From an uncultured Phascolarctobacterium sp. (GTDB lineage Bacteria; Bacillota; Negativicutes; Acidaminococcales; Acidaminococcaceae), in NCBI GenBank assembly GCA_949285135.1, contig CASDXO010000008.1, positions 62,001-126,000 of the forward strand: DNA of 64,000 nucleotides, in the 5' to 3' direction. Below are positions 37,109-45,356 of the stretch, piece after piece (position 1 is the first letter of the stretch; every line of letters starts with the position of its first letter). A model generated the notes under the pieces. That model made no database searches. It was not told the origin of the DNA and was given only the letters and a program-made list of their open reading frames with translations. Made by a program: the position numbers and the translations under genes.

Positions 37109-37738
37109 ATGGGAAGCGAAGTTAGTATATTTCATTTCATAATTGGCTTTGTCTGCGGACATTTGTGCGGTTCGATACCAAGCGGTTTGTGGATTGTAAG
37201 AAGCCTTTTCGGAATAGATATCCGCGAATATGGAAGCAAGAACATCGGTACGACTAATGTATTCAGAACTGTAGGTGCCAAAGCGGCCTTAATGGTACTG
37301 GTTTTGGATATATTAAAAGGTATTATAGCCGTATCTGTTATGAACTATTTCTTTGCCAATCCGCTGTTAAATGTTGTAACTGCACTGGGTGCACTTTTAG
37401 GACATAATTATTCTGCTTTTCTGGGCTTTAAAGGTGGAAAAGGTGTTGCCACCGGACTCGGCCTTTTGGTGTATCTGATGCCGAAAGTATCCCTTGGTTG
37501 TTTCCTGGTGTGGCTGGTTATTGTTATTGTAACCCGTTATGTGTCTTTGGGTTCGGTAGTAGCCGCCGTATTGGCGCCTGTTTTTGCCTGGTATTTTGCA
37601 TATCCGCCTGCATATATTGTATTTGGTGGGATAGCCGGTCTTTTTGTTGTTATACGGCACAAGGAAAATATCAAACGCCTGTTGAACGGTACGGAAAGTA
37701 AAATTAAACAGGGTAGTGCAGAAAATATTAAAAAATAG
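37109..37738 (+). CDS. plsY: Glycerol-3-phosphate acyltransferase PlsY
   Basis: PlsY transfers an acyl group from acyl-phosphate to glycerol-3-phosphate, the first step of phosphatidic acid synthesis. It is an inner-membrane protein of 209 residues with about five helices. The three conserved loops are visible: GSIPSG near residue 21, SKNIGTTNVFRTVG near 44, and GHNYSAFLGFKGGKGVATG near 101. It starts 13 bases after der, and a terminator follows. Confidence 0.96.
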   Translation: MGSEVSIFHFIIGFVCGHLCGSIPSGLWIVRSLFGIDIREYGSKNIGTTNVFRTVGAKAALMVLVLDILKGIIAVSVMNYFFANPLLNVVTALGALLGHNYSAFLGFKGGKGVATGLGLLVYLMPKVSLGCFLVWLVIVIVTRYVSLGSVVAAVLAPVFAWYFAYPPAYIVFGGIAGLFVVIRHKENIKRLLNGTESKIKQGSAENIKK

Positions 37739-37745
37739 ATTTATT

Positions 37746-37775
37746 AAAAAGGACTGAAAAAATTCAGTCCTTTTT
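37746..37775 (+). terminator. Rho-independent terminator after plsY
   Basis: aaaaaggactgaa (37746-37758) and ttcagtccttttt (37763-37775) form a perfect 13-bp stem with a 4-base loop and a T tail. Confidence 0.93.
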
Positions 37776-37794
37776 ATATTTTTTGTGAAAACTA

Positions 37795-37824
37795 TTGTGT
37801 TTTTAGAAAGAACAGTGATATAAT
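37795..37824 (+). promoter_or_regulatory. Promoter of the ACT protein-hom-thrB operon
   Basis: TTGTGT (37795-37800) and TATAAT (37819-37824) are 18 bases apart, and the -10 has the extended form TGaTATAAT. It lies about 38 bases before the ATG at 37863. No riboswitch or attenuator is visible in the short leader. Confidence 0.65.
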
Positions 37825-37862
37825 AATTAAGTATTAAGTTTGTATTTTAAGGAGGCAATAAA

Positions 37863-38306
37863 ATGGCTGAAAAATCTACTTTTTATTTAGTACGTGAAGA
37901 AATACTGCCGGAAGCAATTAAAAAGACTATTAAGGTCAAAGAAATCCTTAAACGTGGTGAAATCAAAACTATTAATGAAGCTGTTGAAAAAATGGGCTTG
38001 AGCCGCAGCGCTTATTATAAATACAAAGATTATGTATTTCCGTTTTATGAAGCAAGTAAAGAAAAGATCATTACTCTTTCTTTACTTCTGGAGCATAAGT
38101 CAGGTGTTTTATCCAAAGTGCTCAATACAGTTGCCGACGATTCCGGCAGTATAATGACTATTAATCAAGGCATTCCCCTGCAGGGAGTTGCTAATACTAC
38201 TATTTCTATTGAAACTAAAAACCTTACTATAGATTTGGAAGCATTACTGGATAAATTGCGCATGATTGATGGCGTAAAACGTTTAGAAGTGCTTGGTCAG
38301 GTATAA
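37863..38306 (+). CDS. ACT domain protein, UPF0735/PheB family
   Basis: The 147-residue protein has an N-terminal helix-turn-helix-like part (residues 1-65, with EAVEKMGLSRSAYYKYKDYVFP) and a C-terminal ACT domain (residues 67-147, ITLSLLLEHKSGVLSKVLN). ACT domains bind amino acids. In Bacillus pheB lies before pheA; here it lies before homoserine dehydrogenase. An amino-acid-responsive regulator of the threonine/methionine branch is plausible but unproven. It has a clear ribosome site (aaggagg) and its own promoter. Confidence 0.87.
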   Translation: MAEKSTFYLVREEILPEAIKKTIKVKEILKRGEIKTINEAVEKMGLSRSAYYKYKDYVFPFYEASKEKIITLSLLLEHKSGVLSKVLNTVADDSGSIMTINQGIPLQGVANTTISIETKNLTIDLEALLDKLRMIDGVKRLEVLGQV

Positions 38307-38335
38307 TATAATTTTGTTGTACGGAGGGGTTTGCT

Positions 38336-39637
38336 TTGCAGAATTATATTAAAGTTGGATTATTAGGTGCCGGTACTGTTGGCGGTGGCGTTATATCCGT
38401 TATGGAAAAAAATGCTGATGTTATAGAGAAGAAGATAGGTAAGAAAATTATTATCGCCAAAGTATTCGGCAGAGATATCAAAAAGTTGCAGGAGCAATAC
38501 GGTTCCAATTATTTTTACACTACAAATATTGATGATATTCTGGAGGATCCGGAAATAGATATTGTAGTAGAGCTTTTGGGCAGAGAGCATCCTGCTAAAG
38601 AATATATTGCCAAAGCTTTTGAGCAAGGTAAAAATGTTGTAACGGCAAATAAAGATGTGCTGGCTAAATATGGTAAAGAATTATTCCCTTTAGCTGCTGA
38701 GAAAAACTGTGATTTTATGTTTGAAGGCAGCGTATGCGGAGGTATTCCTATTATCCAGCCTTTAAAGACATCTCTTGCGGCTAATAAGATTACCTCCATT
38801 ATGGGTATTGTCAACGGTACGACAAATTATATGCTGACTAAGATGTCTAATGAACATCTTGACTACGCCGACGTACTGCAGGAAGCCCAGAACAAAGGTT
38901 ACGCGGAGTCTGATCCTACTGCCGATGTAGGCGGTTTTGATGCGGCGCGCAAGCTTGCAATCCTGGCTTCAATTGCTTTTAATACAAGGATAAGCCTTGA
39001 CGATGTGCAGGTCGAAGGCATTGAAAGTATCAGTTTACGTGATATTAACTATGCTGCTGAGCTTGGCTATGCCATTAAGCTCCTTGCCATTGCTAAAAAT
39101 GATCCGGAATTTGGCATCAGTGTACGTGTACATCCGACTATGCTGCCGCTGTCGCATCCGTTGGCAGGAGTAAATGATGTGTATAATGCTGTATTTGTGA
39201 CTGGCGATGCTATTGGCGAAGCCATGTTCATGGGCCTGGGAGCAGGAAGAATGCCTACCGCCAGTGCTGTATGCGGTGATATTATTGATGTGGCCCGCAA
39301 TTTACAGCACGGTGAAACAGGCCGCATAAACTGTACCTGTTTTGAGGATAAAAAACTCTGCTCTCTGGAAAATATGTGCTCTCCTTGCTATATCCGTATG
39401 CATGTTATGGATAAACCGGGTGCTCTGGCAGCTATTGCAGCTGCTTTTGGCGCGCAAAACGTCAGCCTGCGTAATGTCGTACAAAAAAATAAGATTGGTA
39501 ATGAGGCAGAAATAGTTGTAATTACGCATAATGTATCAGAATTTAATCTACAGATGGCTGTTCAGACTTTGAAAGCACTGCCTGTAGTAAATGAAGTTTG
39601 CAGTGTCATCAGGGTTGAAGACAGCAGTCTGGCATAA
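38336..39637 (+). CDS. hom: Homoserine dehydrogenase
   Basis: This enzyme reduces aspartate semialdehyde to homoserine with NAD(P)H. The 433-residue protein starts at a TTG (38336) with acggagggg about 6 bases upstream. It has the Rossmann motif GLLGAGTVGGGV near residue 8, the catalytic segment GYAESDPTADVGGFDAARKL near 205, and a C-terminal ACT domain (residues 350-430, MHVMDKPGALAAIA) for feedback control, usually by threonine. The neighbours are an ACT protein before it and thrB 15 bases after, so this is a threonine-branch operon; thrC is not present. Confidence 0.96.
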   Translation: MQNYIKVGLLGAGTVGGGVISVMEKNADVIEKKIGKKIIIAKVFGRDIKKLQEQYGSNYFYTTNIDDILEDPEIDIVVELLGREHPAKEYIAKAFEQGKNVVTANKDVLAKYGKELFPLAAEKNCDFMFEGSVCGGIPIIQPLKTSLAANKITSIMGIVNGTTNYMLTKMSNEHLDYADVLQEAQNKGYAESDPTADVGGFDAARKLAILASIAFNTRISLDDVQVEGIESISLRDINYAAELGYAIKLLAIAKNDPEFGISVRVHPTMLPLSHPLAGVNDVYNAVFVTGDAIGEAMFMGLGAGRMPTASAVCGDIIDVARNLQHGETGRINCTCFEDKKLCSLENMCSPCYIRMHVMDKPGALAAIAAAFGAQNVSLRNVVQKNKIGNEAEIVVITHNVSEFNLQMAVQTLKALPVVNEVCSVIRVEDSSLA

Positions 39638-39652
39638 GCAGGCGGTAAACTT

Positions 39653-40567
39653 ATGGACAAAATATATATTCAGGTACCGGCGACATCGGCTAACTGCGGA
39701 CCAGGTTATGACTCGCTGGGCGTGGCTTGCACGCTGTACAATACACTTTCTTTTGAAATATTGCCTGAAGAGGCAGGCCTTATGCTGGAAGCAGAAGGAG
39801 AAGGCTCAGAATATTTAAAAGCATCAGCAAATAATCTGGTATTTAAAAGTTTTTTTGCAGTTTGGAATTTTGTGCAGCCTGATAATGCTATTGGACTGAA
39901 AATAACGATGCAGAATAATATTCCTATGTCTCGAGGATTGGGCAGCAGTTCCAGTGCTATCGTCGCAGGTGTTTATGCTGCCAATGTATTATCTGGAAGC
40001 CGGTTATCGCAGGAAGAGTTATTAAATTTTGCTACAGAAATAGAGGGACATCCGGATAATGTGGCTCCAGCTTTACTGGGCGGTTTTACTGTAAGTTATA
40101 TGGATGGTGCAAAAGCTCATTCGCTCAGTTTTAAACCTGCTTTACCGTTAAAGCTCATTGCTGCTGTTCCTGAGCAGAGACTTGCGACAGCGCTGGCACG
40201 CAAGGCGATACCTAAAGAAGTAGCACATGTTGATGCTGTCTTTAATGTATCCAGAGCTTCCTTACTTATTGCATCACTGATGAGTGGCTCTGCCGAGCAT
40301 ATTGCGGCAGCTTTAGAAGATAAATTGCATCAGCCATACCGTGCGCATCTTATTAATGGATTGCAGGATGTGTTTAATGCTGCACGCGATGCTGGCGCTT
40401 ACAACGCAATTATCAGTGGTGCAGGTTCGACGATTCTGGCCTATGCTCCAGCTGATGCTGAGCATGAAAAAATTGCTGCGGCCATGCAGCAGGCATTCAT
40501 TGCTAATGGGCAATCTTGTAGGACACATATTTTGGATATTGATTATCAGGGAGTGCGTCAGTTGTAA
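39653..40567 (+). CDS. thrB: Homoserine kinase
   Basis: ThrB phosphorylates homoserine for threonine synthesis. The 304-residue GHMP kinase has PATSANCGPGYDSLGVA near residue 6, the ATP-binding segment PMSRGLGSSSSAIVAG near 90, and EGHPDNVAPALLGG near 130. The C-terminal GAGSTILAYA is the third GHMP motif. It ends the ACT-hom-thrB operon, 33 bases before the strong tRNA promoter. Confidence 0.95.
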   Translation: MDKIYIQVPATSANCGPGYDSLGVACTLYNTLSFEILPEEAGLMLEAEGEGSEYLKASANNLVFKSFFAVWNFVQPDNAIGLKITMQNNIPMSRGLGSSSSAIVAGVYAANVLSGSRLSQEELLNFATEIEGHPDNVAPALLGGFTVSYMDGAKAHSLSFKPALPLKLIAAVPEQRLATALARKAIPKEVAHVDAVFNVSRASLLIASLMSGSAEHIAAALEDKLHQPYRAHLINGLQDVFNAARDAGAYNAIISGAGSTILAYAPADAEHEKIAAAMQQAFIANGQSCRTHILDIDYQGVRQL

Positions 40568-40600
40568 TTTATTGGCAGAGAATTTTCATTTATAAAACAG

Positions 40601-40629
40601 TTGACAAATCTTTTGGTATCAGATATAAT
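40601..40629 (+). promoter_or_regulatory. Consensus promoter of the tRNA-Pro gene
   Basis: TTGACA (40601-40606) and TATAAT (40624-40629), 17 bases apart, match both hexamers of the sigma-70/sigma-A consensus exactly. The tRNA begins 13 bases after the -10. Confidence 0.93.
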
Positions 40630-40642
40630 TGTTTTTGTGATT

Positions 40643-40719
40643 CGGGGCGTGGCTCAGTTTGGTAGAGCGCTTCCTTGGGGTGGAAGAGGTCGTGGGTTCA
40701 AATCCCGCCGCTCCGACCA
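40643..40719 (+). tRNA. tRNA-Pro (anticodon GGG), with encoded CCA end
   Basis: The 77-base sequence folds as a full cloverleaf. The acceptor stem is cggggcg with cgctccg (one G-U pair), discriminator A, then CCA encoded at 40717-40719. The anticodon stem is cttcc/ggaag around loop ttggggt, giving anticodon GGG at positions 34-36. The T stem is gtggg/cccgc with loop ttcaaat. It reads CCC and CCU codons. A consensus promoter precedes it and a hairpin with a T-run follows. Confidence 0.97.
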
Positions 40720-40729
40720 TTTCGGATCG

Positions 40730-40763
40730 AAAGCCTTTACGGGTTCCCGTAAAGGCTTTTTTT
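40730..40763 (+). terminator. Rho-independent terminator after tRNA-Pro
   Basis: aaagcctttacggg (40730-40743) and its complement (40746-40759) form a 14-bp stem around a very short loop, followed by seven T. Only 26 bases lie between its T-run and the next ATG. Confidence 0.9.
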
Positions 40764-40789
40764 ATGTCTTATTTTGGAGGAATACTGTC

Positions 40790-41347
40790 ATGATTCGCAC
40801 TTTGGAACTTGTCTGCAGCGAGTGCCATAAAAATTTTATCCCAGAGGGGAAATTATATTATCGTGATAATTATATGAATACCATTCGTGATACACAGTTT
40901 ATTTGTTCAGATTGTATTCAAAAATGGCATGATAAATGGAAAATAAAAAAAGCAGTTTTCAACGAAGTAGATTACGTATTATCTGTTACAATAGAATTAG
41001 AAGACGGTACTGTATATCAGAATATGGACTGTACGCCTATACATGAAACGGAAACCGTTGTGACAGGAGAAGATATACCAGTTGAAGCTCAGCAACAACT
41101 TTATGCTGTGTATGCAGCGTGGGACAGGGAGCGTAAATCACATTATTTGAAGGATTGTACTTTTAAGGATGAATTTATGCGTACGACTTTTAGCTGCGAA
41201 ACATATGCCGGTGATAAATATGAAGATATTGCGTTTAGATTTAATCTGCGCGGTGAAATGGAAACTGAAAAACCGGTACCGGAGTATGTAAAAAAACAAA
41301 TTATTGATGCTTACAGGATTTATGAAGCACAAAATATGGATGAATAA
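40790..41347 (+). CDS. Uncharacterised protein with N-terminal CxxC zinc ribbon
   Basis: I do not recognise this 185-residue protein. It starts at ATG 40790, with ttggagg about 9 bases upstream; an in-frame extension through the tRNA is not credible. Residues 9-44 hold two Cys pairs (CSEC and CSDC) that would bind a zinc ion. The rest is hydrophilic, with a strand-rich middle (EVDYVLSVTIELEDGTVYQ), a Trp/Tyr-rich region and no membrane segment. It lies directly after the tRNA terminator and 12 bases before prfC, so it is expressed with prfC. There is no room for a separate promoter between terminator and start. A role near translation is only a guess from its position. Confidence 0.75.
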   Translation: MIRTLELVCSECHKNFIPEGKLYYRDNYMNTIRDTQFICSDCIQKWHDKWKIKKAVFNEVDYVLSVTIELEDGTVYQNMDCTPIHETETVVTGEDIPVEAQQQLYAVYAAWDRERKSHYLKDCTFKDEFMRTTFSCETYAGDKYEDIAFRFNLRGEMETEKPVPEYVKKQIIDAYRIYEAQNMDE

Positions 41348-41359
41348 CAGGGGGAACAC

Positions 41360-42970
41360 ATGCAGGATTTATTAGAGAAGATTGAAAAGAGAAGAACTTT
41401 TGCCATTATTTCGCATCCTGATGCCGGTAAAACTACTTTAACAGAAAAATTATTGCTGTACGGTGGTGCAATTCATCTTGCAGGCTCAGTAAAAGCAAGA
41501 AAAAGTAATAAGCATGCTGTTTCTGACTGGATGGAAATAGAGAAGCAGCGCGGTATTTCAGTTACTTCTTCCGTACTGCAATTTGATTATGATGGTTACA
41601 GGGTTAATATTTTGGATACACCGGGCCATCAGGACTTCTCGGAAGATACGTACAGAACGCTTATGGCAGCAGATAGTGCGGTTATGCTGATAGATGCCGC
41701 CAAAGGCGTGGAGCCGCAGACTAAAAAACTGTTCTGGGTATGTCATAGACGTAAACTGCCTATTTTTACCTTTATTAATAAATTAGACCGCTATGGACGC
41801 AATCCATTTGATTTGATGGACGAACTGGAAAAAGTACTTGGCATCAGAGCATTTCCGGTTAACTGGCCTATCGGTATCGACGGGCATTATAAAGGTGTTT
41901 ACGACAGGCTGAAAAATACCATTGAACTTTTTGAAGATGATACCAGCCATGGTGCTAAGCAGCTGAAATCTACGACTGGTTCACTTGATGACCCTAAAAT
42001 CAAGGAAATGCTTGGTGATGAGCTGTATGAAAACTTGTGTAATGATATAGAGCTTTTGGATATGGCCGGTGATGAATTTGACATGGAAAAAGTAAATGCC
42101 GGTGAATTAACACCCATGTTCTTTGGCAGTGCCATGACTAACTTTGGTGTGCAGAGTTTTCTGGAGAAATTTTTGGAACTGTCTCCCAAACCTCAGCCGC
42201 GTATGCTGCAGAACGGAGATTCGATTGATCCTGCCAATGAAGCTTTTTCTGCCTTCGTGTTTAAGATTCAGGCTAATATGAATCCTGCTCACCGCGATAG
42301 AATATCTTTTATGAGGATTTGTTCCGGTGTTTTTGAAAAGGGTATGAGTGTTTATCACAAGCAATCCAATAAAATGATTAAACTGACTCAGCCGCAGCAG
42401 TTCTTGGCACAGGAAAGAACTATTGTCGAAAAGGCTTATCCTGGCGATATTATCGGTGTTTTTGACCCCGGGATTTTTGGTATTGGTGATTCCTTAAGTG
42501 ACAGCAGTCTGAAGCTGCAGTTTGAAGATTTCCCGGTTTTCCCGCCGGAAATTTTTGCGCGTGTTCAGCCGAAAGATTCTTTAAAACGCAAGCAGTTTGA
42601 AAAAGGCATTATCCAGCTTTCTCAGGAGGGTGCTATTCAGGTTTTCGAGCAAAAAGGAGTAGGTCTCGAGTGCTACGTTGTCGGTGTTGTAGGTGTATTG
42701 CAGCTGGAAGTATTGGAATACAGGCTGCTGAATGAATACAGTGCGCAGCTTCTGATGAATCAGTTACCATATTCAGTGGCACGTTGGGTTTATACGGAAG
42801 ATAAGAAACTCATTGATAATATTAAAGGACTTGACAATGGTATGCTGGTATATGATAAAAAAGGTCGTCCAGTGATTCTGGTAAATAATGAATGGTCATT
42901 AAACTGGATTCTTGAACGCAATCCCGGCATCCAATTCTTGACGGTACCTGCAGATGTTGCAAAAATTTAA
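41360..42970 (+). CDS. prfC: Peptide chain release factor 3
   Basis: RF3 is a GTPase that removes RF1 or RF2 from the ribosome after peptide release. The 536-residue protein is of family length. It has the P-loop SHPDAGKTTLTEKLL near residue 18, RGISVTSSV (switch I), DTPGHQDFSEDTYR (G3) and NKLDR (G4). These RF3-specific forms separate it from EF-G, which is about 690 residues. The start has gggggaa upstream, and the end overlaps the histidine kinase gene by 17 bases. Confidence 0.96.
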   Translation: MQDLLEKIEKRRTFAIISHPDAGKTTLTEKLLLYGGAIHLAGSVKARKSNKHAVSDWMEIEKQRGISVTSSVLQFDYDGYRVNILDTPGHQDFSEDTYRTLMAADSAVMLIDAAKGVEPQTKKLFWVCHRRKLPIFTFINKLDRYGRNPFDLMDELEKVLGIRAFPVNWPIGIDGHYKGVYDRLKNTIELFEDDTSHGAKQLKSTTGSLDDPKIKEMLGDELYENLCNDIELLDMAGDEFDMEKVNAGELTPMFFGSAMTNFGVQSFLEKFLELSPKPQPRMLQNGDSIDPANEAFSAFVFKIQANMNPAHRDRISFMRICSGVFEKGMSVYHKQSNKMIKLTQPQQFLAQERTIVEKAYPGDIIGVFDPGIFGIGDSLSDSSLKLQFEDFPVFPPEIFARVQPKDSLKRKQFEKGIIQLSQEGAIQVFEQKGVGLECYVVGVVGVLQLEVLEYRLLNEYSAQLLMNQLPYSVARWVYTEDKKLIDNIKGLDNGMLVYDKKGRPVILVNNEWSLNWILERNPGIQFLTVPADVAKI

Positions 42971-44645
42971 TTTTCATAATGAAGAAAGTTTTAAAAATAC
43001 TGTTGCATCATACCAAAAACGGTCTAAATTCTTTACGCTTTCACAGAAAATAGTGCTTCTGATAACACTTGTAGTCTGTGTTGCGTTGCTTCCGACTTCA
43101 GTATTTACTACTTTTCGTGTGGCTAAAGTCATTTATGACCGCATCAGTATTAACGCTGTCAGCATAACCACGATACTGTGCAATTCACCTGAAATCCATG
43201 ATGGACTTATGCAGCCGGATGGAGTTCCTGATGCTGAAGTGGATAAAGTAATGCAGGATTATGTTAATGATGTAGATAATTCTGATGAAGCCAGTGTCGC
43301 AATATTTGACAGAAATTATAATCTGCGTGTACTGTATAATCCAGGCAATCTGGAAAATTTCAGAAAAAGTGCCGAAGATATTGTACGCAAATATGCTTCT
43401 GACGAAAGTATAAGCTGGCAGGAAAATTATAATATGCCCAACAAAGCACTGGGTTTTATTAAGGATAAGAACAATAAGACTATCGGGTATGTTGTTACAG
43501 GTTATTCAGACAGTATCTTTAACAATTCTACGATGGACTCAGTATTTTTCCTGCTTTTTATGACTTTTGTTGGTCTGTCTGTAGGCATTGCCGGTGCAAT
43601 GTATCTGGCTCGTCATATTAAGAGAGTACTGTTTGGTTTGGAACCGGAAGAAATTGCTGCCCTGCTGCAGGAACGTAATGTTCTTTTGAACTCCGTCCGT
43701 GAAGGGGTTATTGATGTTAACAACCAGGGGATTATTACGCTTGCCAATACGGAAGCTAAAAATCTTTTGACAGAGGCGTCTATTGATGACGCAGATCAGC
43801 TGGTCGGGAAAAAAGCCAAAGAAATTTTGAATAAAATTAATTTTGATGATATTATAAAAAATGGTAAGATATTATCTGATGCTGGTGCTAAAATAGGCAA
43901 TACGGTATTTGTTGTTACAGCAGTACCGTTAATGCTGGAAAAAAATATTCTTGGTGCAGTTGTTACGTTCAGAAAAAAATCTGTAGTTGAAGAGATGGCC
44001 AATCAGCTCACCGGATTCAAAAATTACGCTACTGCACTCAGAGCTCAGACCCATGAATTTATGAATAAAATGCACGTCATCATGGGACTTATTGATATGA
44101 AGGCATATGATGAACTGAAAAAGTATACCCAGGAAATTGCTTATAACAGGCAGTCAGAGGTTGCTTATGTGGTGACCAGATTAAAAGACATTACGTTAGC
44201 TGGTTTTATTTTAGGTAAAATCAGTCGCAGCCGTGAGTTGCAGATAGATTTTTCATTATCTGACGAAAGCGAAATTCACAGTGAGCTGGAAGTACCTTCA
44301 GTGCATGATTTAGTTCTTATAATAGGAAATATTGTGGAAAATGCATTTGATGTACTGAAAAAATTCCAGGGAGAACGTATTGTCAATCTGAGTATCTTAG
44401 ATTTTGATAAAGAAATAGTTATAGTTGTAGAAGATTCCGGCCCGGGTATGAGTGATGAAGTACGCGAAAATCTTTTCAGGCGCGGATATTCCAGTAAGGG
44501 CGACGGACATGGCTTTGGTTTATATCTTGTAAAGCAAAGTATCGATAACCTTGATGGCACCATAACCGTCGAATCTTCTCTTGGCGAAGGAACAACATTT
44601 ACTGTAAGACTGCCAATCAAAAAGGATGGTGAAGCAAATGATTAA
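42954..44645 (+). CDS. Sensor histidine kinase, CitA/DcuS family
   Basis: The 563-residue protein has a first membrane helix at about 30-52, a periplasmic sensor domain at 53-190, and a second helix near 195-218. A cytoplasmic PAS domain follows at 235-345 (ERNVLLNSVREGVIDVNNQG), then the kinase. The phospho-accepting histidine is H367 in RAQTHEFMNKMHVIMGLI, and the ATP-binding part has VENAFDVL, DSGPGMS and GHGFGLYLVK. This pattern is that of sensors for citrate or C4-dicarboxylates. Its start overlaps the end of prfC by 17 bases and has no clear ribosome site, so coupling is likely. The partner regulator follows, overlapping by 8 bases. No transporter for the ligand is next to it, so the ligand is unknown. 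Confidence 0.88.
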   Translation: MLQKFNFHNEESFKNTVASYQKRSKFFTLSQKIVLLITLVVCVALLPTSVFTTFRVAKVIYDRISINAVSITTILCNSPEIHDGLMQPDGVPDAEVDKVMQDYVNDVDNSDEASVAIFDRNYNLRVLYNPGNLENFRKSAEDIVRKYASDESISWQENYNMPNKALGFIKDKNNKTIGYVVTGYSDSIFNNSTMDSVFFLLFMTFVGLSVGIAGAMYLARHIKRVLFGLEPEEIAALLQERNVLLNSVREGVIDVNNQGIITLANTEAKNLLTEASIDDADQLVGKKAKEILNKINFDDIIKNGKILSDAGAKIGNTVFVVTAVPLMLEKNILGAVVTFRKKSVVEEMANQLTGFKNYATALRAQTHEFMNKMHVIMGLIDMKAYDELKKYTQEIAYNRQSEVAYVVTRLKDITLAGFILGKISRSRELQIDFSLSDESEIHSELEVPSVHDLVLIIGNIVENAFDVLKKFQGERIVNLSILDFDKEIVIVVEDSGPGMSDEVRENLFRRGYSSKGDGHGFGLYLVKQSIDNLDGTITVESSLGEGTTFTVRLPIKKDGEAND

Positions 44646-45342
44646 TGTTTTAGTTGTCGAAGATGACCCCATGGTTGCCCAGCTGCATGAGCATTATTTA
44701 AGCCAGATTAAAGGATTTCAGTTGTGCGACATTGCCCGCAGCGGAGACGAAGCTTTAAAACTTTTACAGACCAGAGAATATGATTTGCTCATTCTTGACG
44801 TATTTATGCCTTTTATGGATGGTTTACAGACACTGGAGAAAATACGTGAATCAAAATATGATGTTGATGTAATAATAGTGTCTGCAGCGAATGATAAGGA
44901 CAAAATTAAACAGGCTTTGCGATTGGGTGCTGTTGACTATATTATTAAGCCTTTTGAATTTGAAAGATTTAATCTTGCACTTAGTAATTATCAGAAGCGC
45001 TATCATATTGTTGAAAATCAGGATATTCTTAAGCAATCCGAGCTTGACAAGACAATTATCAAACATGAAAAAGAAGCACTTGTGGCTTTACCAAAAGGTT
45101 TAGATAAGCATACGCTTTCTACCGTTTGGGATTGTATTGTTACCTTTGACGGCATGTTTACCACGGAAGAAGTTTCCGCAAAAGTTGGAATTTCTAGAGT
45201 ATCCATCCGTAAATATCTTGAGTTTTTAAAAACATTACATCTGCTGAAACTTGATCTGCATAGAGGCAGTGTTGGCAGACCAGTGTATAAATATCTTTGC
45301 GTGGATAAGCAAAGTGATTTATTAAACGTTTATATTCAATGA
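44638..45342 (+). CDS. Response regulator, CitB/DcuR family
   Basis: The protein has 234 residues from ATG 44638, with aagga about 10 bases upstream. It has a receiver domain with the phospho-accepting D54 (LLILDVFMPFMDG), conserved D9-D10 and K104, a linker, and a C-terminal winged helix-turn-helix (TTEEVSAKVGISRVSIRKYLEFL). This is the usual partner of CitA/DcuS kinases and commonly activates dicarboxylate or citrate uptake and fermentation genes. Its targets lie outside this window. It overlaps the kinase gene, so the two are made together. Confidence 0.9.
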   Translation: MINVLVVEDDPMVAQLHEHYLSQIKGFQLCDIARSGDEALKLLQTREYDLLILDVFMPFMDGLQTLEKIRESKYDVDVIIVSAANDKDKIKQALRLGAVDYIIKPFEFERFNLALSNYQKRYHIVENQDILKQSELDKTIIKHEKEALVALPKGLDKHTLSTVWDCIVTFDGMFTTEEVSAKVGISRVSIRKYLEFLKTLHLLKLDLHRGSVGRPVYKYLCVDKQSDLLNVYIQ

Positions 45343-45356
45343 GGGAAGATCGACTA

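Noticed and set aside
37776-37862. Looked for a threonine/methionine attenuator or riboswitch before the ACT-hom-thrB operon
   Set aside because: The leader after the promoter is under 40 bases, with no stable hairpin or leader peptide.
40601-40789. In-frame extension of the zinc-ribbon protein through the tRNA-Pro gene
   Set aside because: It would translate a tRNA and its terminator. The ATG at 40790 has a good ribosome site.
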